The notes: generated by a model from the letters alone, not told the origin. 64,000 nucleotides of DNA from Microbacterium timonense (GCF_900292075.1 NZ_OLMV01000002.1:1-64000); one strand, 5' to 3'. Positions 1-10,606 are shown, counted from the first letter of the stretch. Made by a program: numbers and translations.

Positions 1-702
1 GGTCTGCCCGTCGATGAGCAGGTCGCAGATCACGTCGGCGCGGGCCTGGTCGAGGGTGCGGGTGTCGTCGGGGTGGGTGAGGAGGGCGGTGGCGATCCCG
101 GTGATGCGGTGCTCGATGGCGCGGGCCTCCACCGCGGCGATGTGCAGGTGCAGCCATGCCATCGCGTCATCGACGTACTCGATCGTGGAGCGGCGTCGGG
201 TGAGTGCTTCTTCGTGACGCTGGGTGAGGGTGTCGGTGCGGGCGGTGTCGGTCAGCCGCCGCAGGGTGCGGCCGAACGTGCCGACCGGGTGGGTCTTGGC
301 CAGTTCCAGCGCGGCCGGCAGCAGCCGGTCCCGCAGGGCCGGTTAGATCAGCTCCAACCCGTCGACCAGGATCTCCGCGTGGCGTTCGGTGATCACGGCC
401 CGGCCGAGCGCTGCCAGCACGGTCGGGTACCGGTGCACCAGAGCTTCGGCGCGGGACAGCAGGTCGGCGGCGGCGTGTTCGGTGATCCGCAACGCTGCGG
501 CCAGTTCCAACCGGATGCCGCGTTCGATCACTTCCGTCAACTCCCGGCCGTCACGGGCCGCGTCGGCCAGCGCGTCGCGACGCATCGCATCGATGCGGGC
601 CAGTCGCTGCGCGGCGAACACCGCCATCATGTCGGCCACCTCGACCACGAGATCCAGCGCGTCCGGCACCGGAACCTCGTCGACCTGGGCGGGGGAAATC
701 AT
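1..702 (-). pseudogene. DUF222 (13E12 repeat) HNH-endonuclease-type gene, broken by an in-frame stop and cut by the window edge
   Basis: Reading leftwards from an ATG at 702, with a GGTGGGGG purine stretch just upstream, the frame gives a typical DUF222 N-terminus: a helical region with ERGIRLELAAALRITEH, then LLSRAEALVHRYP and ITERHAEILVDGLELI. A TAA at 345-343 follows. The same frame then stays open to base 1 with unmistakable DUF222 sequence (PALRDRLLPAALELAKTHPV, later AMAWLHLHI and ADVICDLLIDG). Only the single codon is wrong; a GAA (Glu) to TAA change would explain it. The C-terminal HNH part lies outside the window. These multicopy actinobacterial genes often decay. The intact product would be a putative HNH nuclease of unknown target. 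Read-through or a two-protein product cannot be excluded. Confidence 0.8.
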
Positions 703-889
703 ACCCCCACCGTACGCACCCCCTCCGACATTCCTCCGACACTCCTCCACAGTCCGCCCGAACGAGATCCGCTGAAACATCCAGCCGCCTCCCCGCTCGA
801 AGAAGGGACTCTGCGCGATCACGGCCGGCCGAACGACAACGCCGATCGCCGTCAGACGAGCTCGCGGCATCTGCACGGAGAGGCCCGGT

Positions 890-1348
890 CTACACACCCA
901 GATGGTCGTCGGGGGCGAGTTGCCGCACGCCGCCGTCGTGCAGGAGGAACTGGGCACGCAGGCGCACCCCGGCATCGGCGCACGAACGCGCCATCGCGCG
1001 TGCCCACCGCAGTTCATCGGGCGCGAACTCGCGTGGCCCTGGACGCTCCCACACGAGAACGACCTGACTGGCCTCCACGGCCTCGAGGATCTGAAGGATG
1101 CGCTGTGCCAGCACGTCCGCGAACGACACCACGCCCAGATCTCCGGTCTCCATGAGATCGTCCGGATGGTCGGGGTAATCGTCACACGGCATGATCGGCC
1201 CGGTGAGCCGGTCCCCGTCGTCGAGATAGAACAACCACAGTTGCCGAGGATTCATGGCCTCGGTCAAGAGGAGCTCGAGCACCTCTTCGAGATCGCTGTC
1301 GTGACGCAGCACACGATCGTGCTCGAGGCGGGGGTCGATGTCTGTCAT
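890..1348 (-). CDS. Hypothetical acidic protein, 152 aa
   Basis: A complete frame from an ATG at 1348 encodes an acidic, soluble protein without signal peptide or membrane segment. It begins MTDIDPRLEHDRVLRHDSD and contains PRQLWLFYLDDGDRLTGPIMP and a later SQVVLVWERPGPREFAPDEL block. The alternating hydrophobic and charged pattern looks like a small alpha/beta fold. I do not recognise a named family or catalytic motif. The gene stands alone between the broken DUF222 gene and a divergent DUF1697 gene. Codon usage matches the surroundings, so it is likely a genuine resident gene. Confidence 0.7.
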   Translation of the reverse strand: MTDIDPRLEHDRVLRHDSDLEEVLELLLTEAMNPRQLWLFYLDDGDRLTGPIMPCDDYPDHPDDLMETGDLGVVSFADVLAQRILQILEAVEASQVVLVWERPGPREFAPDELRWARAMARSCADAGVRLRAQFLLHDGGVRQLAPDDHLGV

Positions 1349-1478
1349 GCGCCTACCGTGGCAGTCCGCGCGCTCCTCACACGGCGGCGATCGCGTCTTG
1401 GGGACAACGGACGCCCGACGCCGACTGTGGAGGAACGGACCGGACTCAGCTGCCCGACGACGAGCGCGCGGATGCAGC

Positions 1479-1515
1479 GATGGTCCCGGTGGGTAGCCCT
1501 CCCACCGGGACCATC
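1479..1515. repeat. Perfect 15-bp inverted repeat with 7-nt loop
   Basis: The arms GATGGTCCCGGTGGG and CCCACCGGGACCATC are exactly complementary around the loop TAGCCCT. The hairpin sits in the 300-bp divergent gap 1349-1648, about 130 nt upstream of the DUF1697 gene. It has no T tract on either side, so it is not a textbook terminator. It could be a leader structure or a small dispersed palindrome. I see nothing else recognisable in that gap. Confidence 0.75.
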
Positions 1516-1648
1516 AGCGCTCACGGGAGTGTGAAAAGGCGACCCGAACGCCGAATCTCGACCGTCGCGCTGCACTGGGAATCACTGCCCTGCCAGCCTA
1601 AGGAGCCCTGAGATTCTGTGCCCGACCATTGACATAGAGGGCCGCCGA

Positions 1649-2188
1649 ATGGTAGCGGTTCAGGTCATGCGCTGCGTCGCGTTCCTGCGAAACGTCAACC
1701 AGGGTCAGCGCGGTCATCCGTCGACCGCCGACATCATGGCAGCGTTCGAGGACGCCGGATGCGGCGATGCCGTGGCGTTCCAGAGCAACGGCACCATCGT
1801 GTTCGAGGCAGGCCACCCCGCTGCCGTCACGGAGACGGTGATGGCCTCGATCGCTGCCCGCTCGGGTGTGGACCGCGAAGCGTTCTGGATCCCGCTCGAG
1901 GACCTCGCCGCCGTCGTCGACGCGCACGGATCGGTCCCAGACCCGCGGCAGCACGAATTCACGCTCCACGGCGGTGGCACGATCGATGCGGCGGATGCCG
2001 ACGTCGCGAACGAGGCCGCCCACCGTCGGTGCGTGATCGTCGATTCGGGTCGGGGCTGGACGCTCATCCGCAACGAACGCGAAGGCGAGGGCAACGCGAC
2101 GCCCGTCGTCGAGCGGATCTCCGGTGGCCGCGCCACCTCCCGCGGACTGCCGACCCTGCTCCGGCTCGTCGACCGCTTCGTCCGGTGA
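1649..2188 (+). CDS. DUF1697 domain protein
   Basis: The 179-aa product has the DUF1697 layout: an N-terminal strand MRCVAFLRNVNQG, an internal AVAFQSNGTIVFEAG block corresponding to the family's QSGNVVF motif, and a C-terminal half with WTLIRNEREGEGNATPVVERI. The family's biochemical role is unknown. It is cytoplasmic and stands alone. The ATG at 1649 has GAGGG 8 nt upstream; an in-frame ATG at 1667 would start immediately before the conserved strand and is an alternative. The family assignment is by motif recognition only. Confidence 0.8.
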   Translation: MVAVQVMRCVAFLRNVNQGQRGHPSTADIMAAFEDAGCGDAVAFQSNGTIVFEAGHPAAVTETVMASIAARSGVDREAFWIPLEDLAAVVDAHGSVPDPRQHEFTLHGGGTIDAADADVANEAAHRRCVIVDSGRGWTLIRNEREGEGNATPVVERISGGRATSRGLPTLLRLVDRFVR

Positions 2189-2234
2189 ACGCCGGCGGAC
2201 ACCGGCACCCCGAGCGGTGGTGCGATGCGCCGCC

Positions 2235-2714
2235 TCAGTCCGCTCCCGACCGCAGCGCCTCCATGGCATCCCGCCACAGCGCGCGCAGCCGCACGTTCGG
2301 CTCCGGAGCGATGCGGTTGCCCGACCGGAACTGGAACCGCCACGCCACCTCGGGAACCACGACCTCCAGTACGTCGCGAGGCACGCGATCGCTCTCGACC
2401 ACCAGCTCATCGAACGCCACGTCGACGAAGCTCGCGGTGCGCCGGGGGTCGGCGAAGTGCATGTCCTCGTACGGGTGGGAGAGCACCGTGCCGTGACCGA
2501 TGAGACCGTACGATCCGCCCTGACGCAGCAGCCACGCATCGGTTCCCGGCTCCACCTGCCGTCTGGACCCCACCGACCACTGGGTCACATGCGGGGTGCC
2601 CTGCGCCACGCTCGCGACGACGCCGCGATACGTGCCCGGCCATTCATCCCACAGACCTGGATTCCAGCCCATGATGATGCCGGCGTCGCGCCAGTGATCG
2701 GATGCCTCAGCCAT
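2235..2714 (-). CDS. Stand-alone PUA/EVE-like domain protein
   Basis: The 159-aa product carries the pattern usually found as the N-terminal module of certain HNH endonucleases: GWNPGLWDEW near the N-terminus, WSVGSRRQVEPGTDAWLLRQG in the middle, and GHGTVLSHPYEDMHF, followed by VDVAFDEL. In those proteins the module is PUA/EVE-like and is thought to read modified bases in DNA. Here the frame ends at residue 159 with no Cys-rich or HNH segment, and no nuclease gene adjoins it. It may be a degraded restriction protein or a free reader domain. Function is inferred from domain likeness; no enzymatic residues are visible. Confidence 0.6.
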   Translation of the reverse strand: MAEASDHWRDAGIIMGWNPGLWDEWPGTYRGVVASVAQGTPHVTQWSVGSRRQVEPGTDAWLLRQGGSYGLIGHGTVLSHPYEDMHFADPRRTASFVDVAFDELVVESDRVPRDVLEVVVPEVAWRFQFRSGNRIAPEPNVRLRALWRDAMEALRSGAD

Positions 2715-3011
2715 GCGCCGACCCTAACCGGCTCCGGACCCGGCAGGGGCCGGACGGCGGACCTGAACCCCGTGGCGACCGCGTGTGCGGGCGCGCGGCT
2801 CACGCGTGTCGCCGGCATCCGGTAACGTGCATCTGGTCGGGGGACCGGCCTGGGGGCGCATCGAGCGGATCGACGGATTCGACCGCGTCCGGAGGGCACA
2901 TCGTCGCACGAGCTGCGGCGGCCTGCGTGCGCGCGGACGTCTGCCCGGCGTGCTTCGCGGCGCCCGTCGCGGAGCGTACCGCTGCACCGAGTGCGGTTCG
3001 AGAGGAGACAC

Positions 3012-4232
3012 ATGTCCGACCCCAACCAGCCGGCGACACCTGACCAGGATGCGTCGGGAGCGCAGCCGGCATCCGTGCCGACGCCGTCCGACCCGGCGCC
3101 TGCACCCCCGGCACCCCCCGCCGGCTACCCGCAGGACGCCGCCGCGCCGTCGGCACCCACCGGGTACCCGCAGGACGCCGCCGCGCCGTCGGCACCCACC
3201 GGGTACCCGCAGGACGCCGCCGCGCCGTCGGCACCCGCCGCCGGCTATCCGCAGGACGCGGCGCCGCGATACGCGCCCCCCGCCGGCTACGCCACACAGC
3301 CGCCGAAGGACGCGCGGCCGAAGACGCTCGCCATCGTCGCGCTCGCCCTCGCGGCCTTCGGCCTCATCCTCGCCTTCATCCCGTTCGTGACGTGGTTCTC
3401 CGGCATCGTCCTGCTGGCAGGCTTCATCGTGGGCCTCGTGGCGCTCATCAGCAAGAAGCACGGCGGCAAGGGATTCAGCATCGCGGCAGTCGCGGTGTCG
3501 GTCGTGGGCTGGATCGTGTCCATCGTCATGACCATCGCGTCGTTCGGCATCCTCGGCCAGGCCGCCCTGGATGAGGCGGTGCGCGAGGGGACCTCGTCCA
3601 ACGTGGACGGCGCCGAAGATGCGCCCGCCGACGAAGAGGAGCCCGCCGATGCGGCCGACGACAGGGCGGAGCTGGAGGTCGTCGAATCGGCCTTCGGCCG
3701 CACGACGTACGACGCCGGCACGTGGTGGTACACGGTCATCATCGACAACCCCAACGAGGACTACATCTTCGACTTCGCCGACATCGCCGTGGAGGCGCTC
3801 GACGCATCCGGGACGATCCTCGACTCGTCGACGGACTACCGCACGATCCTCTCGGGTCGCACCGCCATCACCGGCACGTTCTTCTCGGTCGGTGACGGTG
3901 AGATCGTCGAGCTCAGTGTTCGCGGCCCTCAGGCGACCGACGCGACCAAGGCTCCGCTGGAGGAGACCGGCGCGTTCACCGTCGAAGGTGTGCAGGCGAC
4001 CTCGGACTCGTACAGCACCACCGTGCGCGGCACTGTCAGCGGCGACTTCGAGGACGAGCAGGAGCTCGTGAACATCGTCGTGATCGCCCGCGACGCGGCC
4101 GGTGCCATCATCGGTGCGGAATCGACCTACGTCGACCGCCTTCCGAGTGACGGGAGCAAGGTCCAGTTCGAAGCGACGTTCCTGGACCCGCTGCCGGCAG
4201 ACGCCACGTTCGAGGCGTACCCCTCCCTCTGA
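3012..4232 (+). CDS. Proline-rich membrane protein with exposed C-terminal domain
   Basis: The ATG at 3012 is preceded by GAGGAG at a normal distance; an upstream in-frame ATG at 2991 lacks one. The 406-aa product has a cytoplasmic Pro/Ala/Tyr-rich region (about residues 1-95) with three copies of a 13-residue unit GYPQDAAAPSAPT, three hydrophobic segments (about 100-175), a short acidic linker rich in DEEE/PAD, and a soluble domain of about 190 residues (DAGTWWYTVIIDNPNEDYIF) resembling the beta-sandwich regions of DUF4352-type surface proteins. Role unknown; a cell-surface sensor or structural protein is plausible. The gene stands alone and ends in a strong hairpin at 4242-4280. The 297-bp gap before it (2715-3011) shows nothing I recognise. 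Confidence 0.75.
   Translation: MSDPNQPATPDQDASGAQPASVPTPSDPAPAPPAPPAGYPQDAAAPSAPTGYPQDAAAPSAPTGYPQDAAAPSAPAAGYPQDAAPRYAPPAGYATQPPKDARPKTLAIVALALAAFGLILAFIPFVTWFSGIVLLAGFIVGLVALISKKHGGKGFSIAAVAVSVVGWIVSIVMTIASFGILGQAALDEAVREGTSSNVDGAEDAPADEEEPADAADDRAELEVVESAFGRTTYDAGTWWYTVIIDNPNEDYIFDFADIAVEALDASGTILDSSTDYRTILSGRTAITGTFFSVGDGEIVELSVRGPQATDATKAPLEETGAFTVEGVQATSDSYSTTVRGTVSGDFEDEQELVNIVVIARDAAGAIIGAESTYVDRLPSDGSKVQFEATFLDPLPADATFEAYPSL
3123..3239 (+). repeat. Three tandem 39-bp coding repeats
   Basis: Units at 3123-3161, 3162-3200 and 3201-3239 each encode 13 residues (GYPQDAAAPSAP plus T or A) and are nearly identical at DNA level. A degenerate fourth copy follows after one extra Ala codon. 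The near-identity implies recent expansion, so copy number probably varies between strains. Confidence 0.9.
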
Positions 4233-4241
4233 ACGTGAACC

Positions 4242-4280
4242 CCGAAGGGCGGGTGGCCGATCCGGCGGCCCGCCCTTCGG
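4242..4280. terminator. Hairpin terminator between convergent genes
   Basis: The 12-bp perfect stem CCGAAGGGCGGG/CCCGCCCTTCGG surrounds a 15-nt loop, 9 nt after the stop of the proline-rich membrane protein gene and before the 3' end of the convergent MDR gene. It can serve both directions. There is no long T tract, as is common in actinobacteria. Confidence 0.75.
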
Positions 4281-4334
4281 CCTTCACCCACGCCGCGTGC
4301 CGGTCCGCCTGCACCGGATACCGGATGCGGCGCT

Positions 4335-5300
4335 CTACGCGGTCTCGTTCCGCACCGCCACGACCACTTTTCCGAGCGCGTGGCCTTCGCCGTGCCATGC
4401 GAGCGCGGCCGGCACCTCGTCCAGTGTGAATGTGCGGTCGATCCGTACCGCGATCCTCCCGCTCGCGCATTGCTCTGCCACCTGCACGAAGTGGGAGGGC
4501 CCCTGACGCACGAACAGCACGCCGAGCCGGGCACCGGTGACCAGGCCCAGGAGCGGCCCGATCGTCAGCATTCGAAGCAGGGTGCGCAGCGTGCCGCCGA
4601 CGATGACACAGCGCCCACCGCGGGCGAGTGCGCGGCGGTAGGCGAAGACGGACCTGTGCGCCACGAGGTCCACGATCACGTCATACGGTCCGTGGCGGGT
4701 GAAGTCGTCGCTCGTGTAGTCGATGACCTCCTCCGCCCCGAGCTGTCTCAGAAAGTCCGACTTCCGGGCGTTGTCGACGGCGCTCACCCGCACGCCCTTC
4801 GCGACCGCGAGCTGGATCGCCAGTGCCCCGGACCCGCCGCCCGCACCGTTGATCAGCATCCGCGTTCCGGGCTCTGCCAGAGCGACGGCCTGCGCGGCGA
4901 TCGCCCCGGCCTGGGGGATCGCGGATGCCTCGGCGAACGACAGCTGCGGCGGCTTCACGGCCAGCGCCGCCTGCGGCACGGCCACATACTCCGCGAACCC
5001 TCCCCCGCCGGCCAGGTTGTCGCCGTACACCTCATCGCCGACGGCGAACCTCGTCACGCCGTCGCCGAGCCCGACGACGCGGCCCGCGATGTCGGATCCG
5101 AGGATGCGCCGCGCCGGGCGGCGCAGTCCACCGATGCGCGCGTACGCGGGCGAACCGCGCAGGTTCTCCCAGTCCGAGAGGTTGATCGACGTGCAGACGA
5201 CTTCGATCAGCACCTCTCCCGGTCCGGGAGACGGCACAGGCACATCGCGCACCTGCAGCACCTCGGGACCGCCGTACCGCTCATAGACCACGGCTTTCAC
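4335..5300 (-). CDS. NAD(P)-dependent MDR oxidoreductase, quinone-oxidoreductase-like
   Basis: The 321-aa product is a medium-chain dehydrogenase/reductase of the zinc-free quinone oxidoreductase type. The N-terminal catalytic domain starts MKAVVYERYGGPEVLQVRDV, and VGDEVYGDNLAGGGGFAEYV marks the cleft region. The Rossmann domain has INGAGGGSGALAIQLA as the nucleotide-binding turn. No catalytic zinc cysteines are evident. Expected activity is NAD(P)H-dependent reduction of quinones, enones or similar carbonyls; the substrate cannot be read from the sequence. It converges with the preceding gene and ends 35 bp downstream of recQ in the same direction, so it may be co-transcribed behind recQ. 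Confidence 0.85.
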   Translation of the reverse strand: MKAVVYERYGGPEVLQVRDVPVPSPGPGEVLIEVVCTSINLSDWENLRGSPAYARIGGLRRPARRILGSDIAGRVVGLGDGVTRFAVGDEVYGDNLAGGGGFAEYVAVPQAALAVKPPQLSFAEASAIPQAGAIAAQAVALAEPGTRMLINGAGGGSGALAIQLAVAKGVRVSAVDNARKSDFLRQLGAEEVIDYTSDDFTRHGPYDVIVDLVAHRSVFAYRRALARGGRCVIVGGTLRTLLRMLTIGPLLGLVTGARLGVLFVRQGPSHFVQVAEQCASGRIAVRIDRTFTLDEVPAALAWHGEGHALGKVVVAVRNETA

Positions 5301-5335
5301 GGCTTCACCCTATGGCCGCCGGGAGCGTGGACGCC

Positions 5336-7047
<1,712 letters not shown>

Positions 7048-7051
<4 letters not shown>

Positions 7052-7215
7052 TCCCCGTTCTCCGGTCCGTCGAGCGCGCGGTCCTCGGCGCCGTCGGTGC
7101 TTCCGCTGGCGGCATCCGCCTCGACCTGCCCGTCGTTCAGCTCGTCGGTGAACTCGCCACCGGCGAGCTGGCTGTCGTCATCGCCCGCGGCGCGCGTGTC
7201 GGGATCGGTGCTCAT
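7048..7215 (-). CDS. Small acidic hypothetical protein upstream of recQ
   Basis: A 55-aa frame beginning MSTDPDTRAAGDDDSQL and ending GPENGE has GGGAG close before the ATG at 7215; an in-frame start at 7230 is also possible. It is strongly acidic, low in hydrophobic residues and likely disordered. Its TGA overlaps the recQ ATG by four bases, which argues that it is translated and sets recQ translation. It may act only as a coupling leader peptide or interact with RecQ. No family recognised. Confidence 0.55.
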
Positions 7216-7305
7216 GCTCCCAGCCTGCATTCGGTCGTGGAGGTCTCTGCGGGGCTTGACACCGTCGTCCCCATGTGCCGCTTCCCGGGGATCACGGCGC
7301 GACCG

Positions 7306-9324
7306 TCAGGGTGCAGGCACGGGCGGCAGGAACGGTCGCACGGCGTCGCCCAGTACCCGGTCCATGTCGGCGCTGATGGCGGCGGTGAGGTGGTGCGAAT
7401 CGCGGTACACGAGCGTGTTGCCGATGATCGGCGGGCACGCGTCGGCGTCGCAGAGGTATTCGTTGAGGTCGATGAGCGGGATGCCGCGCTCCGCTGTGGC
7501 CTCGCGCTCCGCTTCGCGGGCCGGGCCGGCGAGGGCCACCGACCGGGACTGCGCGCACACCTCGGCATTCGAGAGGTGCGCCGACAGACACGGGGCCGGG
7601 TCCTCCCTCATGTCGGGGGTGTCGGCGATCACGGCGACCGGGGCGCGCAGCGCGTCGATCGTGCGCCCGAGGGCGGCCTTCCAGGTCTTCGCATCGTCGT
7701 CCACCCCGGGTGCGAGCTGGGGATCTGTGAAGGTCGCCAGCAGTACGAGGGCGGGCGGAGACTCGTTGATGCGGTCGATCACCGCGTCCCGCCACGTCGC
7801 GCACTGCGGATACGGAGCGCCGCGGCGCAGCGTCTCGATGTCGGTCGCCGGGCAAGAGCTCTTCGTGTGCACCTCGACGGCGTACCCGGCCGACGTCGCG
7901 AATCCCTCCAGCGCCGGAAACCACTGCGCGGCGTGGGAGTCGCCGAACAGCACGATGCGCGGGGCGGCGGGATCGCCGTAGAGGCAGCCCTCGGGGTCGG
8001 TCGACGCGATCCCGAGCATGCAGCCGTCGTCGTACACCTCCGGCAGGCTGTCGCGCGCATCGCGGAGCGCCGGTGCCAGGTTGTCGGGCACGAAGTCGGT
8101 GCCGCGCGGCGAGTCGGCGATCACCGTGCCGGAGGCGGCGCGCTCGACGTGGAGGGACCTCGTGTCGGCCATGGCATACGCCGCGCTCGCAAGGCCGAGG
8201 CAGGCCAGCGATCCCACCACGGCACCCGCGAGGGTCACGCCCGCACGCCGCCTGGTCAGAACGGGCGTGCGCCGCACCGGGTCCTCGACGAACCGGTACA
8301 GCAGCCAGGCGGCGGGCACGCAGGCCACAGCGATCAGCAGCGTCGCCCACAGCGGCAGCCTGCCCGGCAGCGCAGCGCCCGGCAGCACGATCGCAGGCCA
8401 GTGCACGAGGTAGAGCGAGTACGAGATCAGGCCGATGAAGGTCATCGCCGGCACCGACAGCATGCGTGTGGGGCCTCCGCGACTCTCACCCGCGGCGATC
8501 ACCGCCGCCGTCCCGAGCACCGGCAGGGCGGCGGCGGCCCCGGGGAAGAGGGTGTCCGAGGAGAAGAAGACGACGGATGCCGCGACCGCCGCGATCCCGC
8601 ACCAGCCGAGCGCCGCCGCCCACCTCTCCCCCACGATCCTCGGGCGGTGCTGCAGCAGAACGGCCACGAGGCCGCCGACGCCGAGCTCCCAGGCCCGCGA
8701 CGGCAGCGAGAAGAACGCCCACGGCTGCGCGGCGAAGGTCAGCCACACGCAGAGCGCGAACGAGACGACGACGACCGCCGCGAGTGCGGCCACGAGCGCC
8801 CGACGCGACCGCACCAGCACCCACACGAGCGCGAGCAGCGCCGGCCACACGAGGTAGAACTGCTCCTCCACACCGAGCGACCAGTAGTGCTGGAAGAGCG
8901 ACGGGTTGGAGGACTCGGCGAGGTAGTCCGAGTCGGCGGCGGCGAAGAAGTAGTTCGGCACGTACAGCGCGGTCGCGACGGCCGCCGCCCAGACATCCCG
9001 CATCAGCAGCGGCGGATACCAGATGAGCGCGGCGAGAACCGACAGCGTGAGCACCACGAAGGACGCCGGAAGGATGCGGCGGATGCGGCGGGCGTAGAAA
9101 TCGCCGAATCGCAGACGGCCATGGAGCTCCAGCTGTGAGAGCAAGTGCGAGGTGATCAGGAAGCCCGAGATGACGAAGAAGATGTCGACGCCGACGTACC
9201 CGCCCGGCAGGAAAGGAACACCCACGTGATAGAGCACGACGGCCCCGACCGCGATCGCTCGCAGTCCCTGGATGTCGGCGCGGAAGCCCGAGGTGTCGGG
9301 CTGTGCGCTGGCTCGGTCCACCAC
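7306..9324 (-). CDS. Acyltransferase-3 / SGNH O-acetyltransferase (OatA-like)
   Basis: The 672-aa protein has an N-terminal acyltransferase-3 domain with IQGLRAIAVGAVVLYHVG and GGYVGVDIFFVISGFLIT, about ten to eleven membrane segments up to residue about 370, and a C-terminal SGNH-hydrolase domain with IVLFGDSHAAQWFPAL and a C-terminal SHHLTAAIS (catalytic Asp/His region). Proteins of this architecture move acetyl groups across the membrane and transfer them to peptidoglycan or other cell-wall glycans. The start is a GTG at 9324 in a short gap divergent to the MFS gene, with no clear Shine-Dalgarno sequence. The precise acceptor is unknown. Confidence 0.88.
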   Translation of the reverse strand: MVDRASAQPDTSGFRADIQGLRAIAVGAVVLYHVGVPFLPGGYVGVDIFFVISGFLITSHLLSQLELHGRLRFGDFYARRIRRILPASFVVLTLSVLAALIWYPPLLMRDVWAAAVATALYVPNYFFAAADSDYLAESSNPSLFQHYWSLGVEEQFYLVWPALLALVWVLVRSRRALVAALAAVVVVSFALCVWLTFAAQPWAFFSLPSRAWELGVGGLVAVLLQHRPRIVGERWAAALGWCGIAAVAASVVFFSSDTLFPGAAAALPVLGTAAVIAAGESRGGPTRMLSVPAMTFIGLISYSLYLVHWPAIVLPGAALPGRLPLWATLLIAVACVPAAWLLYRFVEDPVRRTPVLTRRRAGVTLAGAVVGSLACLGLASAAYAMADTRSLHVERAASGTVIADSPRGTDFVPDNLAPALRDARDSLPEVYDDGCMLGIASTDPEGCLYGDPAAPRIVLFGDSHAAQWFPALEGFATSAGYAVEVHTKSSCPATDIETLRRGAPYPQCATWRDAVIDRINESPPALVLLATFTDPQLAPGVDDDAKTWKAALGRTIDALRAPVAVIADTPDMREDPAPCLSAHLSNAEVCAQSRSVALAGPAREAEREATAERGIPLIDLNEYLCDADACPPIIGNTLVYRDSHHLTAAISADMDRVLGDAVRPFLPPVPAP

Positions 9325-9403
9325 GCGCGGCAGTCTAAGCGGGCGCGGTGAACGGGCTCAGGGGTCTTGACGTGCCACGGCGCATCGTCCATCGTTCTCC
9401 CGC

Positions 9404-10606
9404 ATGACGCTCTTTTCGCGCACGGTCCCGCACACGGCGGGCTTCTGGATCGTCGCCGCGTCGTTTCTCACCACGATGGCGTACTCGACGGTGCCGACGC
9501 CCCTCTACCCGCTGTACCAGGAGCAGGACGGCTTCCCGGTGTGGGTCATCACGATGATCTTCGCCGCCTACGCGGTGGGCGTGGTCTTCAGCCTGTTCTT
9601 CGTGGGGCACATCAGCGACTGGGCCGGGCGCCGGCGCATGGCCGTCATCGCCGTGCTGGTCTCGGCCGTGAGCGCCGTCCTGTTCCTCGTCTGGAACGAC
9701 GTGGCGGGGCTGCTCACGGCCCGCTTCGTCAACGGCGTGAGCATCGGCATCCTCACGGCGACCGCCACCGCGCACCTCGCTGAGCTGCGCGCGCTGTCGC
9801 GTCCGGCCGAGAACGCGATCGTCGCCGCGTCGGTGGCCGGTGCGGCGAACCTCGGCGGACTGGCTCTGGGCCCCCTCATCGGAGGCGTGTTCGCCGAGTA
9901 CCTGCCCGACCCGCTGATCCTGCCGCATGCGGTCTTCCTCGTGATGCTGCTCGTGGTCGCCGTGCTGCTGGCGACGACGCCCGAAACCGCCCGCCCGCCG
10001 TCGCCGCGCCCGCGTTACCGTCCGCAACGGCTGGCCTTTCCGCGAACGTCGCGTCCGGCGTTCATCGCAGCCGGCCTCGGAGCTTTCGCCTCGTTCGCGC
10101 TCTTCGGCCTCTTCACGTCGCTGGCGCCCACCTTCCTCATCGACGCCTTCCATCTGCCCAGCCATCTGCTGGCCGGTGTGACGCCGTTCGCCGTCTTCGC
10201 CTCGGCGGCGGCGGCGCAAGTCCTCCTCGTCCGGGTTCCGCTGCGCGCGCAGCTGACGATGGCGCTGGTGAGCTGCGCCGCCGGCCTCGTGGGCATCGCG
10301 GCCGGAGCCCTTCTGCCGTCGTACACGCTGTTCCTGCTGGGTGGGATCGTCGCCGGCGCGGGAGTCGGCATCCTCTTCCGGTCCGCGATCGCGACGGCGG
10401 GGTCGCTCGCCGAACCCGGCCGGCGAGGCGAGACCCTGGCTCTGGTCTTCCTCATCGCGTACTGCGGACTGGCGCTGCCCGTCATCGCCGTCGGCATCAG
10501 CCTGCTGTTCGCCGACGAGACCGCGGTGCTCCTCGTGTTCTCCGCGCTCGTCCTCGTCGCCACCGTGGCCGCCGGCACCGTCATGCGCCGGCGCGCCGGT
10601 CGGTAG
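9404..10606 (+). CDS. MFS transporter
   Basis: The 400-aa integral membrane protein has about twelve hydrophobic helices. It carries the MFS loop 2-3 signature as GHISDWAGRRRM and a helix-5-type motif AGAANLGGLALGPLIGG, typical of drug/H+ antiporter-like members. It probably exports or imports a small solute by proton coupling; the substrate is not evident. It lies divergently from the acyltransferase gene with an 80-bp gap and converges with the GH13 gene 18 bp downstream. The ATG at 9404 lacks a strong purine-rich site. Confidence 0.85.
   Translation: MTLFSRTVPHTAGFWIVAASFLTTMAYSTVPTPLYPLYQEQDGFPVWVITMIFAAYAVGVVFSLFFVGHISDWAGRRRMAVIAVLVSAVSAVLFLVWNDVAGLLTARFVNGVSIGILTATATAHLAELRALSRPAENAIVAASVAGAANLGGLALGPLIGGVFAEYLPDPLILPHAVFLVMLLVVAVLLATTPETARPPSPRPRYRPQRLAFPRTSRPAFIAAGLGAFASFALFGLFTSLAPTFLIDAFHLPSHLLAGVTPFAVFASAAAAQVLLVRVPLRAQLTMALVSCAAGLVGIAAGALLPSYTLFLLGGIVAGAGVGILFRSAIATAGSLAEPGRRGETLALVFLIAYCGLALPVIAVGISLLFADETAVLLVFSALVLVATVAAGTVMRRRAGR

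Noticed and set aside
2991-3011. In-frame ATG at 2991 as start of the proline-rich membrane protein
   Set aside because: The strong GAGGAG lies downstream of it and serves ATG 3012.
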